Source of the DNA: an uncultured Clostridia bacterium
GTDB taxonomy: Bacteria > Bacillota > Clostridia > Christensenellales > Aristaeellaceae
Assembly (NCBI GenBank): GCA_946407745.1
Contig: CAMJPQ010000001.1
Location: 124,001-188,000 of the forward strand
DNA: 64,000 nt
Direction: 5' to 3'
Shown: one piece after another, positions 19,141 through 28,133 of the stretch
Layout: the number at the start of each line of letters is the position of its first letter
Position numbering within the stretch: position 1 is the first letter of the stretch
The notes under the pieces: generated by a model
Seen by the model: the letters and a program-made list of their open reading frames with translations, nothing else
Database searches by the model: none
Told to the model about the DNA's origin: nothing
Position numbers and translations under genes: made by a program

Positions 19141-20304
19141 TTATCTGCTCAGGCAGGTCAGATTCTTCCTGATAAACGCTACACGCTGCTTGACACAGTC
19201 ATTTGAGCGAAGCGCATCAGGCGGAGTGCTGAACACATAATCGGTAAGGCGCGCGATGTCCGTGGTCGCAACATGCACTCGCGTATCACTGGAAGCGTAG
19301 TAGATATAGACTCCTCCGTCGGGAGTGGTTATTGCGCCGTTTGTGAAGGTGACATTGCTCACATCGCCAACGCGTTCCTCACCAAGCGGGGCAATCAGAT
19401 AGCCTCCGGGTTCCGCAATCACTCTGGAGGGATCGTCCAGCGCGGTGGCAAAGGCATAAATGACGTACCTGAGACCGGCGGCTGTATTCCGGACGCCATG
19501 GGCGATGTGAATCCAGCCCTTTTCTGTCTTGATCGGCACTGCGCCTGCACCGTTTTTGCTCTCTGTGATGGTATGGTAGCGGCGAATAGATGTCATGCGC
19601 TCCTCATCGATAACGGCGTGTGTGATGTCGTCGCACAGGCCAAAGCCGATACCGCCGCCACTGCCGGTCTCAATGAAATCGTCCATGGGCCTCGTGTAGA
19701 AGGCATATTTTCCATTCACAAATTCAGGATGCAGAACCACATTGCGCTGCTGGGGTGAACGGAGGGTGACAAGATTGGGAAGGCGCTCCCAGGACATCAG
19801 ATCCTTTGTCCGGACGATGCCGGCAGCGGCCACTGCTGCGGACAGATCAGCATGCTCTCTGTCCTTGCTTTCAGAGCAGAAGACACCATAAATCCATCCG
19901 TCTTCGTGCTGTGTCAGCCGCATGTCGTAGACATTGGTTTCCTCAGGATATAGATCCGGCAGTTGGACAGGTTCATCCCAGAAACGGAAGCCATCCACGC
20001 CGTTATCAGATTGGGCAACCGCAAAAAAGCTCTTGCGGTCCATGCCCTCAACGCGGGCAACGAGCGTGAACTTTCCGTCAAAGTAGAGCGCGCCTGAATT
20101 CAACACAGCGTTGACACCGAGACGCTGCTGAAGATATGGGTTGGTTTCGGGGCTTGGATCATACATCCAGAATGGCGGTATGTGATCGCGGGTCAGTACC
20201 GGCTTGCGCCAGCGCTGATAGATGCCGTTATAAAAGTCTTTCCTGACTTCGTTCTTCTCTGCGATCAGCCGTTCATAGCGGTCCTGCAATTCCTGATATG
20301 TCAT
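19141..20304 (-). CDS. GH130 4-O-beta-D-mannosyl-D-glucose phosphorylase
   Basis: 387-residue five-bladed beta-propeller phosphorylase of family GH130, subfamily 1 type. It would cleave beta-1,4-mannosyl-glucose with phosphate to give mannose 1-phosphate and glucose. Diagnostic stretches are [78 protein letters not shown] and [20 protein letters not shown]. The Asp proton donor of the family lies in the NVYDMR segment. The frame is open back to 20397, but the ATG at 20304 is chosen because AAGGAG lies nine bases before it and homology starts there. No mannan hydrolase or epimerase is beside it, so it may serve general mannan or N-glycan salvage. Confidence 0.88.
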   Translation of the reverse strand: MTYQELQDRYERLIAEKNEVRKDFYNGIYQRWRKPVLTRDHIPPFWMYDPSPETNPYLQQRLGVNAVLNSGALYFDGKFTLVARVEGMDRKSFFAVAQSDNGVDGFRFWDEPVQLPDLYPEETNVYDMRLTQHEDGWIYGVFCSESKDREHADLSAAVAAAGIVRTKDLMSWERLPNLVTLRSPQQRNVVLHPEFVNGKYAFYTRPMDDFIETGSGGGIGFGLCDDITHAVIDEERMTSIRRYHTITESKNGAGAVPIKTEKGWIHIAHGVRNTAAGLRYVIYAFATALDDPSRVIAEPGGYLIAPLGEERVGDVSNVTFTNGAITTPDGGVYIYYASSDTRVHVATTDIARLTDYVFSTPPDALRSNDCVKQRVAFIRKNLTCLSR

Positions 20305-20354
20305 CCACTCCATCTCCTTCCGGTGATTCAGTTTATTGCGGCAGCTTACAAATA

Positions 20355-20392
20355 ACAGCCCTTCTCCCGGTGGGCCCGGTTGAAAGGGCTGT
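20355..20392 (-). terminator. Probable terminator after yebC
   Basis: ACAGCCCTT (20355-20363) and AAGGGCTGT (20384-20392) form a 9-bp stem with a secondary CCGG/CCGG pairing in the loop. On the minus strand it is followed by TATTTGT. It lies between the yebC stop and the GH130 start. Confidence 0.55.
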
Positions 20393-20464
20393 ATCATATG
20401 AGGAGTGCAAGGATCCCGGGCACGCAGGCTTTAATTCAAAAGTCTGCCCGGTGACACGCTGCGC

Positions 20465-21211
20465 TTACTCCTCGTCTTCCTCCTCTGGCAGCTCTGCGTT
20501 GTGGAACACATTCTGCACATCATCGTTTTCCTCGAGCATGGCCAGCATTTTCTGCACCTTTTCGAGCACTTCAGGATCGGAAATGGCCACCGTGTTCTGA
20601 GGAAGCTTATCCACTTCTGCGGACAGAAAACTCAGACCCTGCTGCTCCAAAGCTTCGCGCACATTATGGAAGTCATTGGGCGCAGTGTAGATTTCGAAGG
20701 CATCATCCAGCGCTTTCATATCTTCCGCGCCTGCGTCCAGGGCCATCATCATCAGGTCGTCTTCATCCATGCCGGGCGTACGCTCGACAACGATCACGCC
20801 CTTCTCGTCAAACATAAAGCTGACGGAGCCGGTCGTGCCCATGTTGCCGTCATACTTGGCAAAGCAATGGCGGATATCGCTGGCGGTCCGATTACGGTTA
20901 TCTGTGATGGTCTCCACAATCACAGCCACCCCGCCAGGCGCGTAGCCTTCATAGGTGATCTGCTCATAAATCACATTGCTCAGCTCACCGGAAGCCTTCT
21001 TGATGGAGCGTTGAATATTGTCATTGGGCATGTTATTGGCCTTCGCCTTGGCAATTACATCGCGCAGCTTGCCATTGGACTCGGGGTTTGCGCCGCCCTC
21101 ACGCACTGCGATGGCTATTTCACGGCCAATCTTGGTAAAAATGGCACCGCGGGCTGCGTCTGCCTTGCCTTTCTTGGCCTGAATATTATGCCACTTGGAA
21201 TGTCCGGACAT
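20465..21211 (-). CDS. yebC: YebC/PmpR (TACO1) family protein
   Basis: 248-residue three-domain protein of the YebC family. The N-terminus [20 protein letters not shown] is nearly invariant in the family, and [27 protein letters not shown] and [10 protein letters not shown] follow. The protein ends in a run of acidic residues. Members were named as transcriptional regulators (PmpR), while recent work on YebC and TACO1 points to helping ribosomes through difficult stretches such as polyproline. The frame is open to 21328, but the canonical MSGHSKW start and the promoter position fix 21211. Confidence 0.95.
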   Translation of the reverse strand: MSGHSKWHNIQAKKGKADAARGAIFTKIGREIAIAVREGGANPESNGKLRDVIAKAKANNMPNDNIQRSIKKASGELSNVIYEQITYEGYAPGGVAVIVETITDNRNRTASDIRHCFAKYDGNMGTTGSVSFMFDEKGVIVVERTPGMDEDDLMMMALDAGAEDMKALDDAFEIYTAPNDFHNVREALEQQGLSFLSAEVDKLPQNTVAISDPEVLEKVQKMLAMLEENDDVQNVFHNAELPEEEDEE

Positions 21212-21253
21212 GAGAATCCCTCCCAAAAGTTTACTGTAACAAATCAACAATGA

Positions 21254-21282
21254 ATTATAGCATGCCGTCTTCTGGGTGTCAA
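21254..21282 (-). promoter_or_regulatory. Consensus sigma-A promoter of yebC
   Basis: On the minus strand, a perfect TTGACA (21282-21277), a 17-base spacer and a perfect TATAAT (21259-21254) lie about 43 bases before the yebC start. Confidence 0.9.
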
Positions 21283-21360
21283 CTCCCGTATCCGCAACAG
21301 CAGAGAAGCAAACGCTTGTTCTCTGCACCGTTCAGGCGGTGCAACCGGAAGAATACGGCC

Positions 21361-22578
21361 TTATACCAGCCGAATGCCTGCCTCTGCCTGTTCCTTATTG
21401 TAGCGCGCCATCAGGTTATGTATACGGTCGTAAGGGTTCAGCAGCTTCGACAGTGATCTGTTGTGATTGAGCGTGGCGATGATGTAGGAAATGTACTTGC
21501 TCATATCGGCCTCCGCAAACCATGGCGCAGCCTTGAGCTCAGGTGTTCTGTAGGTCAGGTTGGTAGAAATGACCCGGTCAATGATGCCGTCCTGATAGGC
21601 CTTGTTGTACTCATCCAGACCGTTGGTGAACAGCGCGAAGGTGGCAGCGGCAAAAATGCGATTAGCTTTTCTGGCCTTCAGCTCTTTGGCCAGTTCGATG
21701 ACGCTTTCGCCGGAGGAGATGATGTCATCCGCAACGAAAATGTCCTTGCCCTCTACAGAATCGCCGATATACTCGTGCGCGATGATGGGATTGCGGCCAT
21801 TCACGATGCGCGTATAATCGCGCCGCTTGTAGAACATGCCCATGTCGAGCCCCAGCACAGAGGCGTAGAAAATATTCCGGTCGATTGCGCCTTCGTCAGG
21901 CGAAACGATCATCATATGTTCCTTGTCCACGTGCAGGGTTTTGTCCTTGCGCAACAGGGCCTTGAACATCTGGTAACTGGGCATGATGCTCTCGAAGCCG
22001 CTGGCGGGAATGGCATTCTGGACACGCGGGTCATGTGCATCAAAAGTAATGATGTTTTCCACGCCCATACGTGTCAGATCCTGAAGCATCACGGCACAGT
22101 CCAGGCTTTCACGGGAGGAACGGCGGTGCTGTCGGCCTTCGTAGAGCATCGGCATGATGACGTTGATACGGCGCGCTTTGCCGCCTATGGCTGTGATGAT
22201 ACGCCGGAGGTCCTGATAGTGCTCGTCTGGGCTCATCGGCACATCCTTGCCATATAGCTTATAGGTGCAGTTATATGCGCCGACATCAATCAGGATGTAA
22301 ATGTCGTAGCCGCGTACGGAATCCTTGATCATTCCCTTGCCTTCGCCGTTTCCGAAGCGCGGGCAGGTGGTGCGGATCAGAAAGTCCTGACGCTGTTCGC
22401 CGGGTGTGGTTCGCATGTCACCGTCTGTCGGGTCGTCTGTCGCGTTGCGCCATTTGATCAGCCATTTGTTGACCTTATCACCCATCTCCTCAGTGCCATG
22501 CATGGCGATGAGGCCGAGCGGCGCGACCGGGTAAGTCAGGAAATTCTCGTCGTTCCACTTGCTAAAGAAATCACTCAA
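21361..22578 (-). CDS. prs: Ribose-phosphate pyrophosphokinase (long form)
   Basis: 405-residue PRPP synthetase homologue, longer than the usual ~315 residues. It has a divergent N-terminal segment of ~60 residues and a family core with MPMLYEGRQHRRSSRESLDCA (flexible loop), ITFDAHDPRVQNAI (catalytic His and Mg site), VSPDEGAIDR and the PRPP-binding loop IFVADDIISSGESV. It would make 5-phosphoribosyl-1-pyrophosphate from ribose 5-phosphate and ATP. PRPP is the starting compound of the purine pathway encoded at 37-51 kb. The Arg-rich loop differs from classical Prs (SSRES in place of RPREP), so kinetic or regulatory differences are likely. Confidence 0.88.
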   Translation of the reverse strand: MSDFFSKWNDENFLTYPVAPLGLIAMHGTEEMGDKVNKWLIKWRNATDDPTDGDMRTTPGEQRQDFLIRTTCPRFGNGEGKGMIKDSVRGYDIYILIDVGAYNCTYKLYGKDVPMSPDEHYQDLRRIITAIGGKARRINVIMPMLYEGRQHRRSSRESLDCAVMLQDLTRMGVENIITFDAHDPRVQNAIPASGFESIMPSYQMFKALLRKDKTLHVDKEHMMIVSPDEGAIDRNIFYASVLGLDMGMFYKRRDYTRIVNGRNPIIAHEYIGDSVEGKDIFVADDIISSGESVIELAKELKARKANRIFAAATFALFTNGLDEYNKAYQDGIIDRVISTNLTYRTPELKAAPWFAEADMSKYISYIIATLNHNRSLSKLLNPYDRIHNLMARYNKEQAEAGIRLV

Positions 22579-22657
22579 TGGGATTCGCCCCTTTCTGCGC
22601 TTCTGGGGTGGTTACCCTCGCGAAAGACACAACAGTGGTGTTCTGTCATACGAAACC

Positions 22658-22686
22658 ATTATAGCTGATTCTTTGCCAATTTGAAA
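22658..22686 (-). promoter_or_regulatory. Probable promoter of prs
   Basis: On the minus strand a perfect TATAAT (22663-22658) is preceded by a weak TTTCAA -35 with a 17-base spacer, about 80 bases before the prs start. Confidence 0.5.
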
Positions 22687-22757
22687 CCCTTTTTCGGGAA
22701 AAATATACGCAAAGTGGAACGGAAAACCATTTCCTTCAGTGTTTTTTGTGAAAACTG

Positions 22758-22780
22758 GAAGAATCAACCATCAATTCTTC
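22758..22780 (-). terminator. Probable terminator of the GH106-like gene
   Basis: GAAGAAT (22758-22764) and ATTCTTC (22774-22780) form a 7-bp stem just past the stop at 22796. On the minus strand a short TTTT run follows within a few bases. Confidence 0.45.
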
Positions 22781-22795
22781 ATCTTTTACTGAGCC

Positions 22796-25084
22796 TCAGG
22801 GGTCTGTTCGATCGAACCACAGCTGCACAGGGCCGATCAGTCCGGACGGTAGCTTGCATCCATCCAGCCTGTTGGCCAGCGTGTTGGTTACAATGACGGT
22901 CAGTTCATTCTTCCCTTTACAGAGAAGCCCTGAGAGACGGAAAGTATACGGTGCCCATAGGCGGGCCGGGACAGCCTTGCCATTAATGAAGACCTCAGCG
23001 ATATTCCTTACATCACCAAGATCAAGCAATGCATTGCCGGACAACGCATCCATCGAGAACGCAGTATGATAGGTTACAGAACCGCTGAAGTGTGCCATAT
23101 CCGGCAATGTGGTCCAGTCGGGCAGAAGGCCATCCGAATTAGGAATAACTGAGTCTGTGCGGCCGTCCGGCAACGTGAGCTCCCACGACGGAAGCGCAAT
23201 CCGGCAATCCGGCTGATGAGCTTCTGTTGAAGCTGAAGACTGGTGAACAGAAGTCTGATTCAGGCAGAGCAGCCTGGAGGTACGCCGCTCAATTGCCAAT
23301 GAAAGGATGCCTTCAACCGGGGTAAGCTCGGTGAGGGTGCCGTCCCAGGCATCCAGGACATCCACACTGGCTGCATCAGTACAGAGCTGCGGCGTGATAC
23401 AGGACTCACCCTCGTTTGACAGAAGAAGCCATTTCTTGCCATCCAGCTCCAAAGCCAGCGCTCTGAGCGACGGCGCGGGTGTGAGGGAGCGCACGGCAGC
23501 GGATCTGTCCGCCTTTCCCTCCGCTATTTCTGCTTCTGCGACTACAGTGACACCAGCATGACCGATACGCTCAATGGCAGCTGATGTTTTCTGATCTATC
23601 GTCATATTCGACGGGATCACAAGCGTTGTGTATGTCTGCTGACCAACCGTCAGCTGACCGTTTTCAGCCTTTCCGTTTTGCACAGCGGAGGTCATGACCG
23701 CGTGAGCCGGTATCTGCCGCTGCCAGAGTGTATCAAAGGCTGCAGGAGAGATCTCGTCCTCCTCGCAGAGAACGGCGCAGGATGTCATGTCGCGTGCTTC
23801 GGTCAGCAGCCAGCACAGCCTCTTCATATACAGCGAAAAGCTGGCCCAGTGCTTCCACCACAGGTTATTGGGGCCGATGGCCGGCGGGCGCTCATTGCCC
23901 CGCCCTTCACGCACGGAGTAGTAAAACGCGTGTGGCACTAGCAGATTTGTGCCGCGTACCAGCAGCCAGTCCGTATACCATTTCATTTCATCCGCCGTGA
24001 AGGACCACTGAAAGCCGTCCTTTCCGCAGCAGCCAAAGCACTCGTTCAGGATCCTTTTTCTGCCCTGCTGCCTGGCGTAGCTGACAGCAGATATGCCCAG
24101 AACACTGTCGGGAAGAACGCGATCACTTGCAGGCTCAACCATGCGGTAGACGAGGTCCTGCCCCGGCCAGTCAAAGTGCTCCTCCAGAGCAATATCTGTG
24201 CTGAGCGCGGGGTGCCCGGTAAGCACAATATGGTGCTCATGGCACCAATCGGACAGCTGAGCATAGAAAACGTGATTCAGGCGCTTGTTGACAGCCCGGC
24301 GAAATATCCGCCTTGCATCTTCTGATTCAGGACAGTCTTCAAACAGGAGGGGTAGGTTCTCAACCGTGCCCCCGCCAGACAGGTAATCCTGCAGAAAATC
24401 GTCTGTCCAGGGGACGCAGTCCGGCCTGGCACAGCGGCCGATGATGTTCGGCTCATCGGTAAAAAAGCCGCATATGGTGCTGCCGAAGAATTCCGGCATG
24501 GCCTGATAATAGCGGTCATGTGTATGCCGGATGAAGCAGGCTACGGCATAGGGATTCAGAAGATCCGCCGAGGGCGGTGCAAGTGGCTCGCCGTCATCCT
24601 CGTTGGGTCCGTATCCGCGAATGGTTCCGCCGGAGTCGCAGCATATGAACGCGTACTGCTTTCCCCCCCACAGGCACTGAGCGACCAGTGATTCCCGCTC
24701 ACCTAAATAAAGCGGCCTTTCCGCAACGCATTCCCGCATGATCAGGCAGCGGCTGGCATAGGTGCTGTTTTCCTTCACAACCTCACCGTGGGCAGAGCCT
24801 GACGGATACATGCCCTCATCGTAAAGCAGCACCAGCATGCCCAACCTCTGCGCTTCGGCTACGGCGGTACGCACCCGGGCGAGAAAGTCGTCAGACAGGT
24901 AACCGTCGCCAAGCGGCAGGCCGGTGCGCGGGTGAATCACGAAGCCGTCCACGCCCTTGCTGTGGAAGTCATTGATTTGCCTCAGGATCTCGGCATCGCT
25001 CAGCTCATCATTCCAGAACCAGAAGGGGCACGGAGTGTACTCGGAAGAGGGATTTAAAAAGGCATTCAGGTGGGATTGAAGCAT
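22796..25084 (-). CDS. GH106-like glycosyl hydrolase (alpha-L-rhamnosidase related)
   Basis: 762-residue protein without a signal peptide. The N-terminal half looks like the GH106/PF17132 catalytic barrel: PCPFWFWNDELSDAEILRQI, KGVDGFVIHPRTGL, LYDEGMYPSGSAHGE and FFTDEPNI. The last carries candidate catalytic acidic residues. The C-terminal ~150 residues (SVTYHTAFSMD, LDLGDVRNIAEVFINGKAV, LTVIVTNTLANRL) form a beta-sandwich sugar-binding domain of the type found in GH2 and GH106 enzymes. GH106 enzymes release rhamnose from pectin side chains, but this long-branch member could act on another deoxy sugar. The ATG at 25084 is chosen because GGAGG precedes it by eight bases; a GTG lies at 25099. 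The cytoplasmic location implies that imported oligosaccharides are the substrate. Confidence 0.7.
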   Translation of the reverse strand: MLQSHLNAFLNPSSEYTPCPFWFWNDELSDAEILRQINDFHSKGVDGFVIHPRTGLPLGDGYLSDDFLARVRTAVAEAQRLGMLVLLYDEGMYPSGSAHGEVVKENSTYASRCLIMRECVAERPLYLGERESLVAQCLWGGKQYAFICCDSGGTIRGYGPNEDDGEPLAPPSADLLNPYAVACFIRHTHDRYYQAMPEFFGSTICGFFTDEPNIIGRCARPDCVPWTDDFLQDYLSGGGTVENLPLLFEDCPESEDARRIFRRAVNKRLNHVFYAQLSDWCHEHHIVLTGHPALSTDIALEEHFDWPGQDLVYRMVEPASDRVLPDSVLGISAVSYARQQGRKRILNECFGCCGKDGFQWSFTADEMKWYTDWLLVRGTNLLVPHAFYYSVREGRGNERPPAIGPNNLWWKHWASFSLYMKRLCWLLTEARDMTSCAVLCEEDEISPAAFDTLWQRQIPAHAVMTSAVQNGKAENGQLTVGQQTYTTLVIPSNMTIDQKTSAAIERIGHAGVTVVAEAEIAEGKADRSAAVRSLTPAPSLRALALELDGKKWLLLSNEGESCITPQLCTDAASVDVLDAWDGTLTELTPVEGILSLAIERRTSRLLCLNQTSVHQSSASTEAHQPDCRIALPSWELTLPDGRTDSVIPNSDGLLPDWTTLPDMAHFSGSVTYHTAFSMDALSGNALLDLGDVRNIAEVFINGKAVPARLWAPYTFRLSGLLCKGKNELTVIVTNTLANRLDGCKLPSGLIGPVQLWFDRTDP

Positions 25085-25131
25085 TGGCGCATCCTCCACG
25101 GCTTACTGATTGTAATCATCTGCAGCTTCCT

Positions 25132-25476
25132 TCATCCAATCAGCAGGAAAAATGCCTGTGCTGCAGCTACACCACAGCAGGCTGCCACAGCCACAGTCAG
25201 CAGCCCTTTGTCCTTCCAGGCAAAAAAACAGGCTGTGATGAGCCCAAACAGCGCGCACCACAAGGGTTTCGTATCTCCGCCGGATGTATACCCGGTTGCG
25301 TACAGGATATCAGGAATGGTCATGGCGGTCAGTACCGCATAAGGTACATAATAAAGAAACGAGCGTATGAAGCGGCTCCGTATCGGCCTGCGGAAAAGCG
25401 TCAGAGGGAGCATGCGGATCAGATAGGTTACCAGTGCCATGACCAGTAGATAGGGCACGAACGAGGACCAGCTCAT
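25132..25476 (-). CDS. azlD: AzlD family branched-chain amino acid exporter subunit
   Basis: 114-residue protein with four hydrophobic segments (VPYLLVMALVTYLIRMLPL, FLYYVPYAVLTAMTIPDIL, LWCALFGLITACFFAWKDK, LLTVAVAACCGVAAAQAFFL). It matches AzlD, the small partner of AzlC in branched-chain amino acid export. Its ATG overlaps the azlC stop as ATGA, so the two subunits are made together. The frame is open much further upstream inside azlC, but that part is a shadow. Confidence 0.9.
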   Translation of the reverse strand: MSWSSFVPYLLVMALVTYLIRMLPLTLFRRPIRSRFIRSFLYYVPYAVLTAMTIPDILYATGYTSGGDTKPLWCALFGLITACFFAWKDKGLLTVAVAACCGVAAAQAFFLLIG

Positions 25477-26180
25477 TGCGCTCCCTCCTCTCCTGCCGGG
25501 TGAAGCCATGCCCCGATCGCAGAGGCTGTCAGGGCGCAGAGGATGATTGCATAGCCTGATGATATGCTCTTTAATACAGGCAGGTAACGCAGCGCGATGC
25601 TCAAGACAGCGGAAATAATGACCACGAGACGAACGTTGGATGCTTTTCTGGACGGTGGAATTACAATTGCCAGGAACATGCCGTAAATGGCGATCCCCAG
25701 TGCGGTGCGAACAAAGAGCGGCAGCAGGGTACCGGCAACCGCACCGAGCAGCGTTCCCAATGACCATCCGATATAAGGGGCAACCATGAGCCCGTAAAGA
25801 TAATGATGGCCAAGCTTTCCGGGCTGAGATGAGGCGACGGCGAATATTTCATCGGTGTTGCAGAAGGAGAAGATCATTCGCCGAAGTGCATTCATCTCAC
25901 TGCCCATTTTTTGTGAGAGGGACAAGCTCATCAGCGCGTAGCGGAGATTGATCGTCAGCTGTGTCAAGGCGACCTCACTGAGGGGTGCCAGCTGTGACAT
26001 CAGCGTAATTCCTGCCAGCTGGCCAGCACTGGTCACATTGGTCATGGATACCAGTACCGCCATCAGCGGTGTCAGGCCGCTTGCGACAGCCTGGATCCCA
26101 AAGGCAAAGGACACGGAAAGATACCCCAGTCCGATGGGAACGCCGTGCTTCAGTCCCTTCACAAAATCAGCTTTCTTCAT
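25473..26180 (-). CDS. azlC: AzlC family branched-chain amino acid exporter subunit
   Basis: 235-residue membrane protein with about six to seven hydrophobic segments. The family signature GVPIGLGYLSVSFAFGIQA is near the N-terminus, followed by SMTNVTSAGQLAGI and LTINLRYALMSLSLS. AzlC with AzlD exports branched-chain amino acids and analogues such as azaleucine. The gene lies between a Nudix hydrolase (14-base overlap upstream) and azlD. An ilvE aminotransferase gene lies 6 kb away on the same strand, but no direct regulatory link is visible. Confidence 0.92.
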   Translation of the reverse strand: MKKADFVKGLKHGVPIGLGYLSVSFAFGIQAVASGLTPLMAVLVSMTNVTSAGQLAGITLMSQLAPLSEVALTQLTINLRYALMSLSLSQKMGSEMNALRRMIFSFCNTDEIFAVASSQPGKLGHHYLYGLMVAPYIGWSLGTLLGAVAGTLLPLFVRTALGIAIYGMFLAIVIPPSRKASNVRLVVIISAVLSIALRYLPVLKSISSGYAIILCALTASAIGAWLHPAGEEGAQ

Positions 26181-26655
26181 GTTGGTTGCTTTCCTGCTCG
26201 TTCAGTTTCAGGCGTTGCCACTTCTGCAGCGCGGGTATATTGGGCGGAGTGATGCTGTCCGGCAGCGCGTCTGCTGCAAAGAAGGCCAGTTCCTCGACTT
26301 CCTCCTGCTGCGGCCGGAGTGTTCCATGCCACTGCCTGCACAGATAAACTGCGTCTACATTGCTGACTTCATCGCCATTTGGATACTTATGGTGCAATTG
26401 CGGACCGGAGAAAAGACCGAATAGCTGCAGCGATTCCGCGACAATTCCAGTCTCTTCAAACAACTCCCTCGCTGCCGCTTCTTCTACGATTTCATCCAGC
26501 TCTACCGAACCGCCGTGATAGCCCCAACAGCCGTTGTCGCGGCGCTTTTGCAGCAGCACCCTGCCCTGGGCATCCTCCAGAATAACACTTGCACCTACCT
26601 GCAAGAGCGGGCGGTGCCCAACCACCGCCCGAAGACTCATTATATATCCTGGCAT
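26167..26655 (-). CDS. NUDIX hydrolase
   Basis: 162-residue Nudix protein. The Nudix box runs from GSVELDEIVEEAAARELFEE into TGI and fits GX5EX7REUXEEXGU exactly. Residues before it (QVGASVILEDAQGRVLLQKR) form the usual first strands. Such enzymes hydrolyse nucleoside diphosphates linked to another moiety; the substrate cannot be predicted here. The start at 26655 has a GAGGG site five bases upstream. It overlaps azlC by 14 bases and lies 8 bases after the fucosidase gene, so all four genes are probably co-transcribed. Confidence 0.9.
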   Translation of the reverse strand: MPGYIMSLRAVVGHRPLLQVGASVILEDAQGRVLLQKRRDNGCWGYHGGSVELDEIVEEAAARELFEETGIVAESLQLFGLFSGPQLHHKYPNGDEVSNVDAVYLCRQWHGTLRPQQEEVEELAFFAADALPDSITPPNIPALQKWQRLKLNEQESNQHEES

Positions 26656-26663
26656 TTTTACCC

Positions 26664-28121
26664 TCAGTCAGTTGTGATGCGGACGACGACGGGAAGGTCC
26701 GTCCGCCAGGAGCCCAGATTCACCGTCAAAGCTTCCTCGGTGCGTGTAAAGCTGGGTTGACCTTGCATACCAAGGACTTTCACGTCTTTCAGAATGCCAT
26801 GCCATAGTGGCAGCCTTGAGGCATCCGCCTCGCGCAGGGACTTGATATGCAGCACGCCGTCTGTGGGACAACGCATTGCGATAGCGTAAACCGTTTCCCC
26901 ACGGCAGGTAAACCGGATGTCTTGTGAGGTGAAGTTTCTGCTCACAGCATCTGCGAACTGCCCCTCCTGCACAGCGGTGGGGCCTTCCTGCGCGATGCGC
27001 CACAGACCGGTTCCATGAATTGCCTCGCTGTTGATACTCATCCACTCTGCCATGGTCTTCAGTATGCCGATATCACCTTCAGAAAGGGTACCGTCGGGTT
27101 TTGGCCCGAAGTTGAGCAGGAGGCGTCCGTTCTTGCTGACCACATCGATCAGATCCCACAGCACATCAATCGGCTGCTTGTATTCTGCGCGCTTTGAATA
27201 GCACCAGCTGTTGCGCATCACGGAAGTATCGCTTTGCCAGAGGAAAGGCTTCGCCTCGGCAAATTGTCCCCTCTCGATGTCAGGAACCGCAAGGCCGAAG
27301 GGAATAGCGTCATGCTTGTAATTGACAACTCCACCGCCCCACTGCCTGGACCTGTTGTAATAATACGCGAGGAAACGCTTCAGGTACGGCTTGACAGCGC
27401 TGTGCTGTATCCACCAGTCAAAGTAGACGATGCGCGGATGATACCTGTCGACCAGTTCACAGCAGCGCAGCAGCCAGTCTGTCAGATATGCGTCGTCAGG
27501 GGCGGGTTCACCGTAGAGATCATGCTGGTTGGCAGGCTCCTGCTTTCCAGGCCAGGCCAGATCATCAGGGTTGAGCTCGTGGCCGCCGTCCCGCGCGTGT
27601 CCCATGAACCACCAGTGCTCTACCCTGTGCGAAGAGAGGCCAACAGTCATACCTGCGCGTTCAGCCTCCAGCAGCAAGTCGCCTGTTACATCCCTGTGTG
27701 GCCCCATCTGAACGGCGTTCCAACGGCTCAACTCGCTGCGGTAATTCTGGAAGCCGTCATGATGCTCAGCTACAGGTACGATGTAATCCGCACCGGCCTG
27801 CCTGAACAGGCGAATCCATTCCTGAGGGTCAAAACGCTCCATTGTCCACTGGGGAACAAAGTCAGCGTACGGATGCTGATCGGTTAGGCCGTATGCAGTG
27901 AGGTGATGCTCATTGGCGGGGTCGCCCTGGATGTACATATTGCGCGCGTACCAGTCATGATAAGCCGGCACCGAAAAAGGCCCCCAGTGGAGGAAAATGC
28001 CCAGCTTTGTATTCTTGTACCAGTCCGGCACATGATAGGAAGCCAAAGAATGCCAGTCCGGCTGATACTCGCCTTCTCGATTAACTCTGTCGATTTCTTC
28101 AAGATAGAGCTGACGATTCAT
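26664..28121 (-). CDS. GH29 alpha-L-fucosidase
   Basis: 485-residue intracellular glycoside hydrolase. GH29 hallmarks are WYKNTKLGIFLHWGPFSVPAY, YIVPVAEHHDGFQNY, the nucleophile region IVYFDWWIQ (Asp) and VSKNGRLLLNFGPKPDGTL. A C-terminal beta-sandwich finishes the protein. It would release L-fucose from alpha-linked fucosides such as mucin, milk or plant oligosaccharides, after import because no signal peptide is present. The ATG at 28121 is used because AGGAGG sits eight bases before it; the TTG at 28127 is too close to that site. With the GH106-like and GH130 genes nearby it points to use of host or plant glycans. Confidence 0.9.
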   Translation of the reverse strand: MNRQLYLEEIDRVNREGEYQPDWHSLASYHVPDWYKNTKLGIFLHWGPFSVPAYHDWYARNMYIQGDPANEHHLTAYGLTDQHPYADFVPQWTMERFDPQEWIRLFRQAGADYIVPVAEHHDGFQNYRSELSRWNAVQMGPHRDVTGDLLLEAERAGMTVGLSSHRVEHWWFMGHARDGGHELNPDDLAWPGKQEPANQHDLYGEPAPDDAYLTDWLLRCCELVDRYHPRIVYFDWWIQHSAVKPYLKRFLAYYYNRSRQWGGGVVNYKHDAIPFGLAVPDIERGQFAEAKPFLWQSDTSVMRNSWCYSKRAEYKQPIDVLWDLIDVVSKNGRLLLNFGPKPDGTLSEGDIGILKTMAEWMSINSEAIHGTGLWRIAQEGPTAVQEGQFADAVSRNFTSQDIRFTCRGETVYAIAMRCPTDGVLHIKSLREADASRLPLWHGILKDVKVLGMQGQPSFTRTEEALTVNLGSWRTDLPVVVRITTD

Positions 28122-28133
28122 TTCCAATGCCTC

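Noticed and set aside
21301..21350. Terminator of prs at the GCACCG/CGGTGC hairpin
   Set aside because: A 7-bp stem exists, but no T-run follows on the minus strand, so it was not listed.
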